Of a DNA stretch of 64,000 nt, positions 18,462-27,587 are shown one piece after another. The notes under the pieces were generated by a model. It made no database searches and had not been told where the DNA came from. It was given only the letters and a program-made list of their open reading frames with translations. Location of the stretch: assembly GCA_947458275.1 (NCBI GenBank), contig CANGYR010000003.1, forward strand, positions 124,001 through 188,000, given 5' to 3'. Position 1 is the first letter of the stretch. Each line of letters begins with the position of its first letter. Origin of the DNA: Chitinophagaceae bacterium. GTDB taxonomy: Bacteria > Bacteroidota > Bacteroidia > Chitinophagales > Chitinophagaceae. The position numbers and the translations under genes are program-made.

Positions 18462-18493
18462 AAAGGGTTAGCGAAAGGGGCTAACCCTTTTTT
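18462..18493 (+). terminator. Rho-independent terminator after the metzincin gene
   Basis: AAAGGGTTAG (18462-18471) pairs with CTAACCCTTT (18481-18490) across a 9-nt loop and runs into T6. Confidence 0.88.
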
Positions 18494-18505
18494 ATTTACA
18501 GCCAA

Positions 18506-18514
18506 TTATCCACA
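18506..18514 (+). other. isolated perfect DnaA box
   Basis: TTATCCACA is an exact strong DnaA-box sequence, lying between the metzincin terminator and the YkuK-like gene. It is a single site, so chance is possible. Confidence 0.35.
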
Positions 18515-18595
18515 AATGCACATTTCAGGAGCATTATAACTGTTGTTTAGTTTTTCTTTACTTACATATTGAGTATATTTAGTAAACCTTTCAAT

Positions 18596-19069
18596 ATGTT
18601 ATGGAGAAAATTTAACGGCGATGCCATAGAACTTCCCATTAAAGATGCGGTTACTCAAGCCATCCAACGTGAGACTGCCAACGGACATAAATTAAAAGTT
18701 TGCATCGGAACAGACAGCCAGGTCAAAGGCATCGAAACTGAATTTGCCACGGTGATTGTTTTCTTAAGAGAAGGCCAGGGCGGATTTATGTTCATTCACA
18801 ATGAAAAAACGCACCTGAAATACAGTATAAAAGAACGTATGCTGGTGGAAGTTGCAAAGAGCATTGAGATTGCCTATGAGCTATGCTCCATCTTTACTGA
18901 ATATCATGTTGATATGGAAGTGCATGCAGACATCAATACCAATCCTCAATTTAAAAGTAACGACGCGCTCAGAGAAGCAATGGGATATATTCTGGGAATG
19001 GGCTTTGCATTCAAAGCTAAGCCTGAAGCATTCGCGAGCAGCAGTTGCGCTAACAAAGCAGTAAACTAA
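18596..19069 (+). CDS. YkuK-like RNase H-fold protein (DUF458)
   Basis: 157 aa from ATG 18596; a TTG at 18569 would add nine residues. It matches the DUF458/YkuK family: an RNase H-like fold start with KVCIGTDSQ (D40 as likely metal ligand), a second acidic site in EVHADINTNP, and a C-terminal GMGFAFKAKPEAFASSSCAN segment. The biochemical role is not settled; nuclease activity is inferred from the fold only. It converges with engB and the two stop codons overlap (19066-19069). Confidence 0.8.
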   Translation: MLWRKFNGDAIELPIKDAVTQAIQRETANGHKLKVCIGTDSQVKGIETEFATVIVFLREGQGGFMFIHNEKTHLKYSIKERMLVEVAKSIEIAYELCSIFTEYHVDMEVHADINTNPQFKSNDALREAMGYILGMGFAFKAKPEAFASSSCANKAVN

Positions 19070-19698
19070 TTTTTCTTCAGGAGCTCTTCGTTCATTTCTT
19101 CAATACAGGAAAGGATTTTTTCTTTCCCGATTTTCTTAACAGCGCTTGTCATAAAATGTTGCGGTAAAAACTGCCAGGTCTTTTTCATCGCCTCCAGAAA
19201 GTCTTTTATATTTTTACTCACCACTCTTTGCGTTTCTTTATCTGTCTTGGTGAAAATCAAACTCAAAGGAATTTGCCACAATTTTAAACTCTCCAGAAAA
19301 TCAAGATCTATTTTTTGTGGTGTATGACGAGCGTCAATCAATACAAAAACCATCGACAAGTTTTCTCTTTTTCTGAGATAATTCTCTATCATCTGTTCCC
19401 ATCTTCTTCTATTGCGCTGACTCACTTTGGCAAAACCATAACCGGGCAAATCTACCAGATACCATTGCGATACAACACCTTTACTATTTGCTGATGTTAT
19501 TTCAAAATGGTTAAGCAGCTGTGTTTTTCCGGGGGATGCGGAGGTTTTGGCCAGTTTATCATTGTTACACAACATATTAATCAGCGAAGACTTGCCCACA
19601 TTACTTCTTCCAATAAAAGCGTATTCGGGTTTGTTGGGCGCAGGACATTTTTCATATTCCGGACTGCTAATCACATATATTGCTTTCTTAATGTTCAT
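19066..19698 (-). CDS. engB: ribosome biogenesis GTP-binding protein EngB/YsxC
   Basis: 210 aa, a TRAFAC GTPase needed for 50S subunit assembly. G1 is GRSNVGKSSL, the G2 region is TSASPGKTQ, G3 is DLPGYG, G4 is TKTD and the G5-like segment is SAVKK. Length and the YAFIGRSNVGKSS context match EngB. It has a matching -7 box upstream (19716-19723) and is divergent from ubiE. Confidence 0.96.
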   Translation of the reverse strand: MNIKKAIYVISSPEYEKCPAPNKPEYAFIGRSNVGKSSLINMLCNNDKLAKTSASPGKTQLLNHFEITSANSKGVVSQWYLVDLPGYGFAKVSQRNRRRWEQMIENYLRKRENLSMVFVLIDARHTPQKIDLDFLESLKLWQIPLSLIFTKTDKETQRVVSKNIKDFLEAMKKTWQFLPQHFMTSAVKKIGKEKILSCIEEMNEELLKKN

Positions 19699-19715
19699 TA
19701 TTTTTAATTGTTAAG

Positions 19716-19723
19716 CAAAAGTA
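19716..19723 (-). promoter_or_regulatory. -7 promoter box of engB
   Basis: On the minus strand TACTTTTG is an exact TAnnTTTG match, 17 nt before the engB start codon. Confidence 0.5.
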
Positions 19724-19774
19724 ATTAATCTAAAAGCAATGTTAATACAGATATCTGCGAAGAGGCAAAGGGTG

Positions 19775-19782
19775 TATATTTG
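19775..19782 (+). promoter_or_regulatory. -7 promoter box of ubiE-porT, almost touching the start codon
   Basis: TATATTTG is an exact match and ends only 8 nt before the ATG at 19791. If used, the transcript would be leaderless or nearly so. Confidence 0.5.
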
Positions 19783-19790
19783 CAGTATCA

Positions 19791-20534
19791 ATGCCTGAAT
19801 TTGCACACGATACCGTAGTTCCTTACAAAGACTCTACTTTGAAAAAAAAGGAACAAGTGGCGGATATGTTTAACGACATATCGGTTAAGTATGATTTTCT
19901 GAATCGCTTTTTAAGTGCGGGTATTGATGTTAGCTGGAGAAAAAAAGCACTCAAACAATTAAAAGAAATCAATCCATCGTCAATATTAGATGTAGCCACG
20001 GGTACTGCCGATGTTGCCATATTGGCTCAGAAAATACTGCATCCGAAAAAAATTATTGGTATCGACATCAGCGAGGGAATGCTGGACGTAGGGAGAAAAA
20101 AAATTGCCAAACTCGGTTTGGAAAAAGATATTGAATTATTACTTGGCGACAGCGAGGCAATAAAATTTGAAGACAATACGTTTGACGCAGTTACGGTAGC
20201 CTTTGGCGTGAGAAATTTTCAGCATCTTGAAAAAGGACTTGCCGAAATAAAAAGAGTGCTTAGGCCAGGAGGCAAACTGGTGGTGCTGGAATTCAGCAAG
20301 CCAGATTCTATATTGGTAAAACCTCTGTATAATTTTTATATGAAACAGATTACTCCAAATGTTGGAAAGCTGTTCTCTAAAAATAGAGAGGCGTATAAAT
20401 ATCTGGATGAATCAATAAGGAAATTTCCTGAGGGAAAAGCATTTGTAAATATTCTTGATGAAGTTGGATATACAAAAACTTTATGTAAACCATTGACCTT
20501 AGGTATATGCAGCATTTATTGCGGAGTAAAATAA
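19791..20534 (+). CDS. ubiE: demethylmenaquinone methyltransferase
   Basis: 247 aa, a class I SAM methyltransferase catalysing the last C-methylation in menaquinone synthesis (MenG/UbiE). Visible are KYDFLNRFLSAGIDVSWRKK, the SAM-binding DVATGTADVA, the acidic-loop region IIGIDISEGML and VLEFSKP, all diagnostic of UbiE. Bacteroidota use menaquinone, so the MenG function fits. Its last 28 bases overlap the start of porT in another frame, so the two are translationally coupled. Confidence 0.95.
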   Translation: MPEFAHDTVVPYKDSTLKKKEQVADMFNDISVKYDFLNRFLSAGIDVSWRKKALKQLKEINPSSILDVATGTADVAILAQKILHPKKIIGIDISEGMLDVGRKKIAKLGLEKDIELLLGDSEAIKFEDNTFDAVTVAFGVRNFQHLEKGLAEIKRVLRPGGKLVVLEFSKPDSILVKPLYNFYMKQITPNVGKLFSKNREAYKYLDESIRKFPEGKAFVNILDEVGYTKTLCKPLTLGICSIYCGVK

Positions 20535-21238
20535 TACATCTGATCATTTGCACTATGATGCTAAGCTCCTCTGCTTTTTCGCAGGCGGAGTTGGAATTGA
20601 ACCTACCTGAACATGATGATAAAGAATTTCATTTCGGCATTAATCTGGGGACGAACCGCTCCTATTACAGCTTTACCCATCACCCAAGATTTTTGGAATA
20701 TGACAGTGTGCTTGCCGTAGAAAGTATTCAAAGCACCGGTATTAATCTTGCCTGGCTGGTGAATATGCGACTAGGAGAACATTTTGATTTGCGCACCTAT
20801 CCGCTTAATCTGATATTTACTGAAAAAGCATTTCAATACAAGCTGAAATATCCCGACAGATTCTCATCAGAAGATAGCATTACCACCCGAAAGGTACAGG
20901 GTATTACGCTTTCTCTTCCTATGCAAATAAAATTCAGTAGCGACCGTATTAATAATTTCAAAGTATATTTAATTGGAGGAGGAAAAATAGAATATGATTT
21001 TGCCGCAAATGCCGGACAAAAAAATGCAGAAAAATTAATCAAGTTAAATAAACTGGACTACGGCGTAGAAGCCGGTATAGGTTTTCATTTTTATTTCCCT
21101 GTATTTGTATTATCTCCTGAGCTCAAGGTAGGTTGGGGATTTAAAAATGTACATAGCAGGGATGAAAATCTGAAGTTTTCAAACGTTATTGATCAGATAA
21201 GATCAAGAAGTATCACGCTTTCTTTTATTATAGAGTAA
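20507..21238 (+). CDS. porT: PorT-family outer-membrane protein of the type IX secretion system
   Basis: 243 aa. N-terminal signal sequence (HLIICTMMLSSSAFSQ). The rest is an alternating beta-barrel pattern ending in SRSITLSFIIE, a typical outer-membrane C-terminal strand. Segments such as FHFGINLGTNRSYYSFTHHP and LRTYPLNLIFTEKAFQY resemble PorT/SprT, a T9SS protein required for secretion of CTD proteins. ubiE followed directly by porT is a recurrent Bacteroidota arrangement (recalled). ATG 20507 overlaps the ubiE 3' end. The secreted CTD proteases at 16855 and 57834 are plausible T9SS clients. Confidence 0.85.
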   Translation: MQHLLRSKIIHLIICTMMLSSSAFSQAELELNLPEHDDKEFHFGINLGTNRSYYSFTHHPRFLEYDSVLAVESIQSTGINLAWLVNMRLGEHFDLRTYPLNLIFTEKAFQYKLKYPDRFSSEDSITTRKVQGITLSLPMQIKFSSDRINNFKVYLIGGGKIEYDFAANAGQKNAEKLIKLNKLDYGVEAGIGFHFYFPVFVLSPELKVGWGFKNVHSRDENLKFSNVIDQIRSRSITLSFIIE

Positions 21239-21249
21239 GTTTCACTGCA

Positions 21250-22974
21250 TTAAAAATCGTATTCCCTTCTGAAAACATTCAATCTGACTCCTGCCCAAAA
21301 TGTTGTTGATGCAGGTCTTTGATTCCCAACTGCCAATTGAAAATTTCTGTATTGCAAACCCGTTTCAAAAAACAGGTTTTGTCTGAATTCATAGGAAACA
21401 TGCAGCACGCCATTGAGACAGGTGGCTCTGTTTCCGCTTCCAACTTTGTAGCCATCTTCCATATGCCTTGTGGTATATGGCCGGAAAATATTTCCTCCGA
21501 AATTGGTATTAGCTGTATCAAGTCCCTGATAATAATAGATAGCCCTTGCGTAAATATTCCATTTAGGAAAAGGTTGATAGCGAACAATGCCTATCAACTC
21601 CTGGAAATTAGCCCCCAAAGGATGCGCTAACGGCTGGTTGTAATGCGTCATATTATTAACGGTGTCATAATGGGAATAAGTAAATGGACGCACCCTGTTC
21701 ATTTCAATTTGTAGATCAAGATTCTTAACACCAAACGCATCTATATATTTTCCACCCAGTTGAAATCCAAATTTATTCACCCAGTTGGTTGGGCTGTTTT
21801 TTATTTTAGATAAAATAAATTCATCCATCAACAACTGTCCGTAGAACTGAAAACGATGCATGACATTTGCTTTGAAGTCAATACCCGCAACGGCATTATC
21901 AGGACTACCGACAGTTCCTTCTACATGTCTGTAAAAAATAATTGGATTCAGGTATTGAAAATCGAAATGATCTTTTCTTCCAAACATGACTCCTTCAAAC
22001 AAACCAATGTTGAGCCATTTAGTAACATTCATACTCAAATGATGCATAGCCGAGTATTTTCTTTTGAGCAGAGAATCTCCGTTTTTTGTATAAGTTGGCA
22101 TATACTCCATGAAAAGATTCTGGTAGTTCAATTTCCAAATACGCGTATTGATTTTTGCAAAAAGATAGCTGTTACCCCAGTCGCTCAGAAAAAGACTTCT
22201 GTAACCATTGCCGATAAAATTTTTATCGTACCCAAATTGAAAATCAATAAACCTAGCTGCGTTGAATGTCAGATATCCCCTGCCATCAAAATAGTCATAT
22301 GCTGAAGCATCTTTTTTGAATAATTTATAAAAACCTACACCGGGTACCGCTCTTAGGGTTGTTACTTTTTCCTGGTAAAATGAAGGACCACGCTCCTGAT
22401 TTTCCATAATAGTGGATGAAAAGCCAATACGCCCTCCTATTCTTCCTCTCACGGTAATACCTCTCGTATTCAAATACAATCTTTTTTCGTTGTCAGATTC
22501 TTTTCCAAATTGCAACTGGAGTACCGGATTTACAGCAAGAAATAAATCTTTACTATTTAATTCAAAAAAATTAGACTTGGAAGTGTAAAATGTCTTGAGC
22601 AAAGGATATTTGGAGGTAAATGATTGCCTGTAAAGACTTCCCCACTCAGCATTGTTCATAAACAAACTTTGCAGATTGTACTCATCTGCAGCAGAAAATG
22701 GACGGATCTTGTTTTTTAATTGTTTGTACTCCGTTATTGAATCTTTTAATCCTAATCTAACACTGTCTATAAACGAAGCCTCCTGAATGACATGTTTTCT
22801 GTTGTACGATTTTAAAGTGGAAAAATTGAGGTCTGTATTATTTTTCAGTCTTATCTCAAGTCTGTCAATCACATGAAAATCCTTGGCTCCCTGATTCAGG
22901 TAGGTGGACTGAGCGACTGAACAGAATGGAAACAGTACAACAAAAAAAATGATTAATCTTATAATAGTTTGCAT
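21250..22974 (-). CDS. outer-membrane beta-barrel protein, Wzi (capsule assembly)-like
   Basis: 574 aa with a signal peptide (RLIIFFVVLFPFCSVAQ). The body is barrel-like and rich in aromatic, Gly and Asn residues, ending in the aromatic VRLNVFRREYDF. A GNGYRSLFLSDWGNSYLFAK segment and the overall layout resemble the Wzi-type capsule-assembly barrels that anchor surface polysaccharide. That is a fold-level resemblance; no capsule genes are nearby, so the actual job is uncertain. It converges with porT (11-bp gap). Confidence 0.6.
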   Translation of the reverse strand: MQTIIRLIIFFVVLFPFCSVAQSTYLNQGAKDFHVIDRLEIRLKNNTDLNFSTLKSYNRKHVIQEASFIDSVRLGLKDSITEYKQLKNKIRPFSAADEYNLQSLFMNNAEWGSLYRQSFTSKYPLLKTFYTSKSNFFELNSKDLFLAVNPVLQLQFGKESDNEKRLYLNTRGITVRGRIGGRIGFSSTIMENQERGPSFYQEKVTTLRAVPGVGFYKLFKKDASAYDYFDGRGYLTFNAARFIDFQFGYDKNFIGNGYRSLFLSDWGNSYLFAKINTRIWKLNYQNLFMEYMPTYTKNGDSLLKRKYSAMHHLSMNVTKWLNIGLFEGVMFGRKDHFDFQYLNPIIFYRHVEGTVGSPDNAVAGIDFKANVMHRFQFYGQLLMDEFILSKIKNSPTNWVNKFGFQLGGKYIDAFGVKNLDLQIEMNRVRPFTYSHYDTVNNMTHYNQPLAHPLGANFQELIGIVRYQPFPKWNIYARAIYYYQGLDTANTNFGGNIFRPYTTRHMEDGYKVGSGNRATCLNGVLHVSYEFRQNLFFETGLQYRNFQLAVGNQRPASTTFWAGVRLNVFRREYDF

Positions 22975-23013
22975 CAGAAATTTATTTTAATAGTTGATGT
23001 AAAACAAGATAAG

Positions 23014-23021
23014 CAAAAATA
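23014..23021 (-). promoter_or_regulatory. -7 promoter box of the Wzi-like gene
   Basis: TATTTTTG on the minus strand is an exact TAnnTTTG match, 39 nt before the start codon. The rest of the 22975-23179 gap shows nothing clear. Confidence 0.4.
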
Positions 23022-23179
23022 ACTTTTTAGGAACATACTGACATTAAACGAATTAAAATAACTGAAATGCGGATAATTCAATTTATAAATGTTTAAACCA
23101 CAACAAATAGTTGTTTTAATCTTTTAAAATCCTGTTGTTATTCTTCCCGAAACAATCAGACAATGTTTGACATTTACAT

Positions 23180-24724
23180 ATGCTTATTAAAACATACGGA
23201 AGTGCAGTTTATGGTGTAGAAGCTATTACTATTTCAGTGGAAGTGGATGTAAACAATCAGGGCAAACATTATTTTATTGTTGGCTTGCCGGACAATGCCA
23301 TAAAAGAAAGCTTGCAGCGAGTAGAGAGCGCCATCAAAAGCAATCAATATTATATGCCGCGAACCAAACTGGTAGTCAATTTAGCGCCGGCGGATATAAA
23401 GAAAACCGGTACTGCATTTGATTTACCCATCGCGATTGGAACTTTGGCTGCCACCAATCAAATCAATGAACCTGATAAAATTTCCGACTACATTATCATG
23501 GGTGAGCTGGGACTGGATGGCATAGTGAAACCTATCAAGGGGGCCCTGCCTATTGCGATTCAGGCAGAAAAAGATGGTTTTAAAGGAATCATACTTCCAG
23601 CTGCCAATGCCAGAGAAGCCGCTATGGTTGATAATTTAAAAGTATTTGGAGTAAGCCATTTGAAAGAGGTGATTGAGTTTTTTGATAAAGAGCACTCACT
23701 CCGACCAACAACCATCAATACGAGAGAAGAATTTTTACATGCGCAGAGCACGTATGAAATTGATTTTGCCGAGGTGAAAGGTCAGCACAATATTAAAAGA
23801 GCATTGGAAATAGCGGCGGCCGGCGGACATAATGCCATTTTGATAGGTCCGCCGGGCGCCGGTAAAACGATGCTAGCAAAAAGACTTCCAACAATTTTAC
23901 CGCCACTTACATTGGAAGAAGCGCTGGAGACAACAAAAATTCACAGTGTTGCCGGTAAGCTTCCTGAACATTCCACATTGGTGAGCCGGCGACCTTTCAG
24001 GAGCCCTCATCATACCATATCAGATGTGGCGCTCGTAGGTGGCGGTGGCAATCCTCAACCGGGAGAAATCTCGCTTGCACATAACGGAGTTTTATTTTTA
24101 GATGAATTGCCTGAATTTAAAAGAACAGTACTTGAAGTGATGCGACAGCCAATGGAAGAAAGAAAAGTAACCATATCAAGAGCTAAAATTGCGCTGGATT
24201 TTCCGGCGAGTTTTATGTTGATTGCCAGCATGAACCCCTGTCCCTGTGGATTTTTTAATCATCCCGATAAAGAATGTTCTTGTCCGCCAGGCACAGTACA
24301 GAAATATCTTAATAAAGTGTCGGGCCCTTTACTCGACCGAATTGATTTGCATGTGGAAGTCACTCCCGTGGTATTTGATGAATTGTCGTCACAGGAAAAA
24401 TTTGAAAATAGTGAAACCATAAGAGTGAGGGTAATAAAGGCCAGAGAAATTCAGGCGAAGAGATACAGCAACTGTCCGGCTGTTTATGCCAATGCTCAGA
24501 TGAGCAATAAGATGCTGAAAGAGATTTGTTTGATTGATCAGACTGGGCAAAGTTTACTAAAAAAAGCCATGGAAAAACTGAACTTATCAGCGAGGGCATA
24601 CGACAGGATACTGAAAGTAAGTAGAACCATTGCAGATTTGTCGGGGAGCGCTGATATCGAAGCGGAGCATCTGGCAGAAGCGATACAATACAGGAGTCTG
24701 GACAGAGAAGGATGGGCCGGTTAG
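23180..24724 (+). CDS. ComM/YifB-family Mg-chelatase-like AAA+ ATPase
   Basis: 514 aa with the standard three-part layout. An N-terminal S16/Lon-protease-like ChlI domain (about 1-170, with RVESAIKSN and VVNLAPADIKKTG) is followed by a central AAA+ domain (Walker A GPPGAGKTML, Walker B LFLDELPEF, sensor SMNPCPCG). A C-terminal Mg-chelatase helical domain ends in EAIQYRSLDREGW. In Vibrio and Haemophilus, ComM is a hexameric helicase that extends branch migration during natural transformation; other members are poorly studied. It converges with the TolC-like gene (10-bp gap). Confidence 0.93.
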   Translation: MLIKTYGSAVYGVEAITISVEVDVNNQGKHYFIVGLPDNAIKESLQRVESAIKSNQYYMPRTKLVVNLAPADIKKTGTAFDLPIAIGTLAATNQINEPDKISDYIIMGELGLDGIVKPIKGALPIAIQAEKDGFKGIILPAANAREAAMVDNLKVFGVSHLKEVIEFFDKEHSLRPTTINTREEFLHAQSTYEIDFAEVKGQHNIKRALEIAAAGGHNAILIGPPGAGKTMLAKRLPTILPPLTLEEALETTKIHSVAGKLPEHSTLVSRRPFRSPHHTISDVALVGGGGNPQPGEISLAHNGVLFLDELPEFKRTVLEVMRQPMEERKVTISRAKIALDFPASFMLIASMNPCPCGFFNHPDKECSCPPGTVQKYLNKVSGPLLDRIDLHVEVTPVVFDELSSQEKFENSETIRVRVIKAREIQAKRYSNCPAVYANAQMSNKMLKEICLIDQTGQSLLKKAMEKLNLSARAYDRILKVSRTIADLSGSADIEAEHLAEAIQYRSLDREGWAG

Positions 24725-24734
24725 TAATTTGATA

Positions 24735-26171
24735 TTATCTCAATTCCCCGGCAGACCATGATAGCGCCACCTGGGTTTGAAGATATTTTATTTTTAATTC
24801 AGCCAGCTTTTGAGCTGCTTCCAGCACTTTATTTTCACGACTGTTCAGAATAAATAAACTGCTTTCGCCCGCCTTGAATCTTATTTCCTCACCTTTGAAA
24901 AGTTCCTGATAATTTTTGTAGATATCACTATACAACTTTATCTGACGTTGAAAACCTGCCAATTCATTGAAGTAATATTTGATTTTGTTTTCTATTTGTT
25001 GTCTCTGCAAACTGACTTCAAAATCGGTTTCCTGAATTTTCAATTTGGCTGTTTTGTAATTCGCCCTACCCTGACTTAATCTTAATGGAATTCCCATGTC
25101 GAAACCGAACTTGTTGTAATCGGAATAGTATCCGGAATTTTTTATTCCATTAAAAACATTGTAGCCATTATTCAAAATACTGGCACGCAGGTTCACCACA
25201 GGCAACAGGTCCTGAAATTTCAATTTTCTGTCAACCACTAAAGCAGACATTTTATCTCTGTACACTTTTAATTTAGGATGATTGGATAAAGCGCCGGTAA
25301 CAACGTCCTGCATAACTGGCAATGGAAGATTGCTATAATCAATTTTATTCCATTCCTCATTTATCGTTACAAAATCGGGAAGGTCATAATATTCGTTGCT
25401 TTCCTTCCACAAAAAATTGGATAATTCAACCGCTGAGGTTTTAACTTTTATTGCTGATTCGGTCTGTAAAAACTGAAAGCTTTGCAACTGAGTGAATGCC
25501 TCTGTCGTGTCTATCGCAGGGCGCTCTCCAATTATAAAGGATTTTCTGATTAATTGATAACGTGCCTCATTTATTTTAACGGCTTCAGTTAATATAATAT
25601 TAATACGATTAGCTTTAGCCCATTCCCAATAGGCATACAAGGCATCTTTAAGCAAATCGTTTACAATTAAAGCCTTCTGACTGTAAGACTGTTGCCTGAA
25701 AATTTTAGCTTGTTGCAATGCCGCCCTTCTTTTATCCATAACCAGATTCTTTGCAAGAGGCAATGAAATAGCCGCATAACTTGTATTGCCCAAGGTACTT
25801 TCTGAAGCCAGTCTTGGCCCGGAGTTGGTTTCGAGACCTGCTTTCACTTCAATACCATACCATGTCGGTATTTTTAATTCAGGATTGGCTACCTGAAAAT
25901 ATTGCTTACCATCAAAAGTTTTTTGATCAGAATTAAATCCAAGATAGGGATCAAATGATCCTCTGGCAGAAAGCACATCCAAACCGGCTCTCTGAATGGC
26001 TATATCGGCTTGTTTTACAATAGGATGATATTTTTTTACGATTGTGATATATTCATCCTGACTTAAAAAAGCTGGAGATGAATTAACCTGAGCGCTTACA
26101 GAATTAAAGAGAAAGACAATAGTAACTATTGCGAATAACCGAAAAGCTATTTTGGTGCTAAACCTGAGCAT
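24735..26171 (-). CDS. TolC-family outer-membrane channel
   Basis: 478 aa. Signal sequence at residues 1-27 (FLFNSVSAQ). Two helical-hairpin repeats of the outer-membrane efflux protein family follow, with alternating coiled-coil (QQAKIFRQQSYSQKALIVNDL ... and a late RENKVLEAAQKLAELKIKYLQTQVAL segment). It forms the outer-membrane exit duct. It is the last gene of a three-gene operon (ABC, HlyD, TolC; 3-bp gap to HlyD), so it is the exit duct for the export system of genes 26175 and 27588. Confidence 0.9.
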   Translation of the reverse strand: MLRFSTKIAFRLFAIVTIVFLFNSVSAQVNSSPAFLSQDEYITIVKKYHPIVKQADIAIQRAGLDVLSARGSFDPYLGFNSDQKTFDGKQYFQVANPELKIPTWYGIEVKAGLETNSGPRLASESTLGNTSYAAISLPLAKNLVMDKRRAALQQAKIFRQQSYSQKALIVNDLLKDALYAYWEWAKANRINIILTEAVKINEARYQLIRKSFIIGERPAIDTTEAFTQLQSFQFLQTESAIKVKTSAVELSNFLWKESNEYYDLPDFVTINEEWNKIDYSNLPLPVMQDVVTGALSNHPKLKVYRDKMSALVVDRKLKFQDLLPVVNLRASILNNGYNVFNGIKNSGYYSDYNKFGFDMGIPLRLSQGRANYKTAKLKIQETDFEVSLQRQQIENKIKYYFNELAGFQRQIKLYSDIYKNYQELFKGEEIRFKAGESSLFILNSRENKVLEAAQKLAELKIKYLQTQVALSWSAGELR

Positions 26172-26174
26172 TGC

Positions 26175-27530
26175 TTACTTTGATGATTTTTTTTCTGATT
26201 TAGCGGTTTCTGCGGTATAAAAATCAGGAGGGAATCCGTTTATATTTCGCCATAATTCATACCAGATAGGTACATTTTTTAATAATGCCATTGATTGTGC
26301 GCCTCCTCCTATTCTTAGTTCTTTTGGCCAAGGCTTATCTGATTTATCTTCGGCAACGAGTACACGAAATTTTCCTTCCTTACCAACGGCATTTTCTATA
26401 ACAGCAATTTTACCGCCAAAAGTTCCGTATGAAGCAGCAGGCCAGCCACTGAAAACAATGGCAGGAAATCCGTCAAACATAAATCTTACTTTCTGACCAA
26501 CTGAAATCAAAGGCAAATCAACGGGGCGAACGAAAATTTCCACTGCATAATTCATTCTGGTAGGAACGATTTCCACCAATAGCTCTCCTTCTTTAACGAT
26601 CTCTCCTATACCGGCTTTTTTTGCTTTCACTACCTGGCCGTCCTGAGGAGCGGTGATGTAATACAACCTGCTTCGGATATCATAATTCATGTACTGGTTG
26701 CGTAATTTGGCAACCTCTGCTTCACCGGATGCAATTTGGGAAAGTGACTGAAATTTATCCCCGGAAGCTTTTGATATTTTCTCATTGTAATCCTGCATAG
26801 CACCGTTTAATTCCAGTTGCAAAACACCTAACTCCTGCCTTGAGTTAGAGTACTTGATTTCAGCAGAAGTCATTTTTGCCATAGCATTTTGGAAAGAAAC
26901 ATTTCGCTGCTCCAATTGTGTAAGGGATACCAATCCATTGTCATACATTTCTTTCTGACGTTGGTATTGTTGATTGGCGATCTTGTAGTCATTTTTCGCG
27001 GCAACAAGGTCCATACTGTCACTGCGCAATTTCATTTTTTGCTGACCAATCTTATTTTCAATCTGAGAAATCTTCAGTTCTCGTCCCTGGGTCAGCGCAC
27101 TTATCTGTTGTTCTGCTGTTCCAACTTTACTCTTGTAACTTTCAATGCTCATCTCTTTGGAAGAAATCTGTTCTTTGGTACGCATAAGCAATTGCGGATC
27201 CAGATAGTCATCTTTTATTTCAGAAATCTGAATAAGCGTATCTCCTGCTTTTACCAAATCACCCTCTTTAACTCTCCATTTGGCAATCTTTCCTGCGATG
27301 ATGGTATTTAATTCCTGCGGCCTGTCTTCCTGCCTTAAAGTAGATATAAGACCGTTTGCACGGATATTCTGGGTCCATGGTACAAACATAAAAGCAACTA
27401 AAACAATCAGTATTCCTACAAGCCAGTGTTTAACACGACTCTCTTTTCCTATCCTGTAAATATACCCGTAGGAACGAATGTCAGACTCTTTAAGTTCTTC
27501 TTCAATGCTATTTTTAAAAAAAGTACCCAA
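26175..27530 (-). CDS. HlyD-family membrane fusion protein (apparent TTG start)
   Basis: 451 aa if started at TTG 27530. The frame has no ATG until residue 48, inside the membrane helix, and an in-frame stop lies shortly upstream. So TTG (or a non-canonical start) is the only sensible choice. Layout: short cytoplasmic part, one helix (LVGILIVLVAFMFVPW), a biotinyl/lipoyl-like half-motif (IAGKIAKWRVKEGDLVKAGD), a long coiled coil (about 120-290), the second half-motif (YITAPQDGQVVKAKKAGIGEIVKEGE) and a beta-barrel domain. It bridges the inner-membrane ABC protein and the TolC channel. Confidence 0.88.
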   Translation of the reverse strand: MGTFFKNSIEEELKESDIRSYGYIYRIGKESRVKHWLVGILIVLVAFMFVPWTQNIRANGLISTLRQEDRPQELNTIIAGKIAKWRVKEGDLVKAGDTLIQISEIKDDYLDPQLLMRTKEQISSKEMSIESYKSKVGTAEQQISALTQGRELKISQIENKIGQQKMKLRSDSMDLVAAKNDYKIANQQYQRQKEMYDNGLVSLTQLEQRNVSFQNAMAKMTSAEIKYSNSRQELGVLQLELNGAMQDYNEKISKASGDKFQSLSQIASGEAEVAKLRNQYMNYDIRSRLYYITAPQDGQVVKAKKAGIGEIVKEGELLVEIVPTRMNYAVEIFVRPVDLPLISVGQKVRFMFDGFPAIVFSGWPAASYGTFGGKIAVIENAVGKEGKFRVLVAEDKSDKPWPKELRIGGGAQSMALLKNVPIWYELWRNINGFPPDFYTAETAKSEKKSSK

Positions 27531-27587
27531 TTGATCAGCGTTTATTATTACTATATTTTTCTAAAAAATATTTTTAAAATATCCGTA

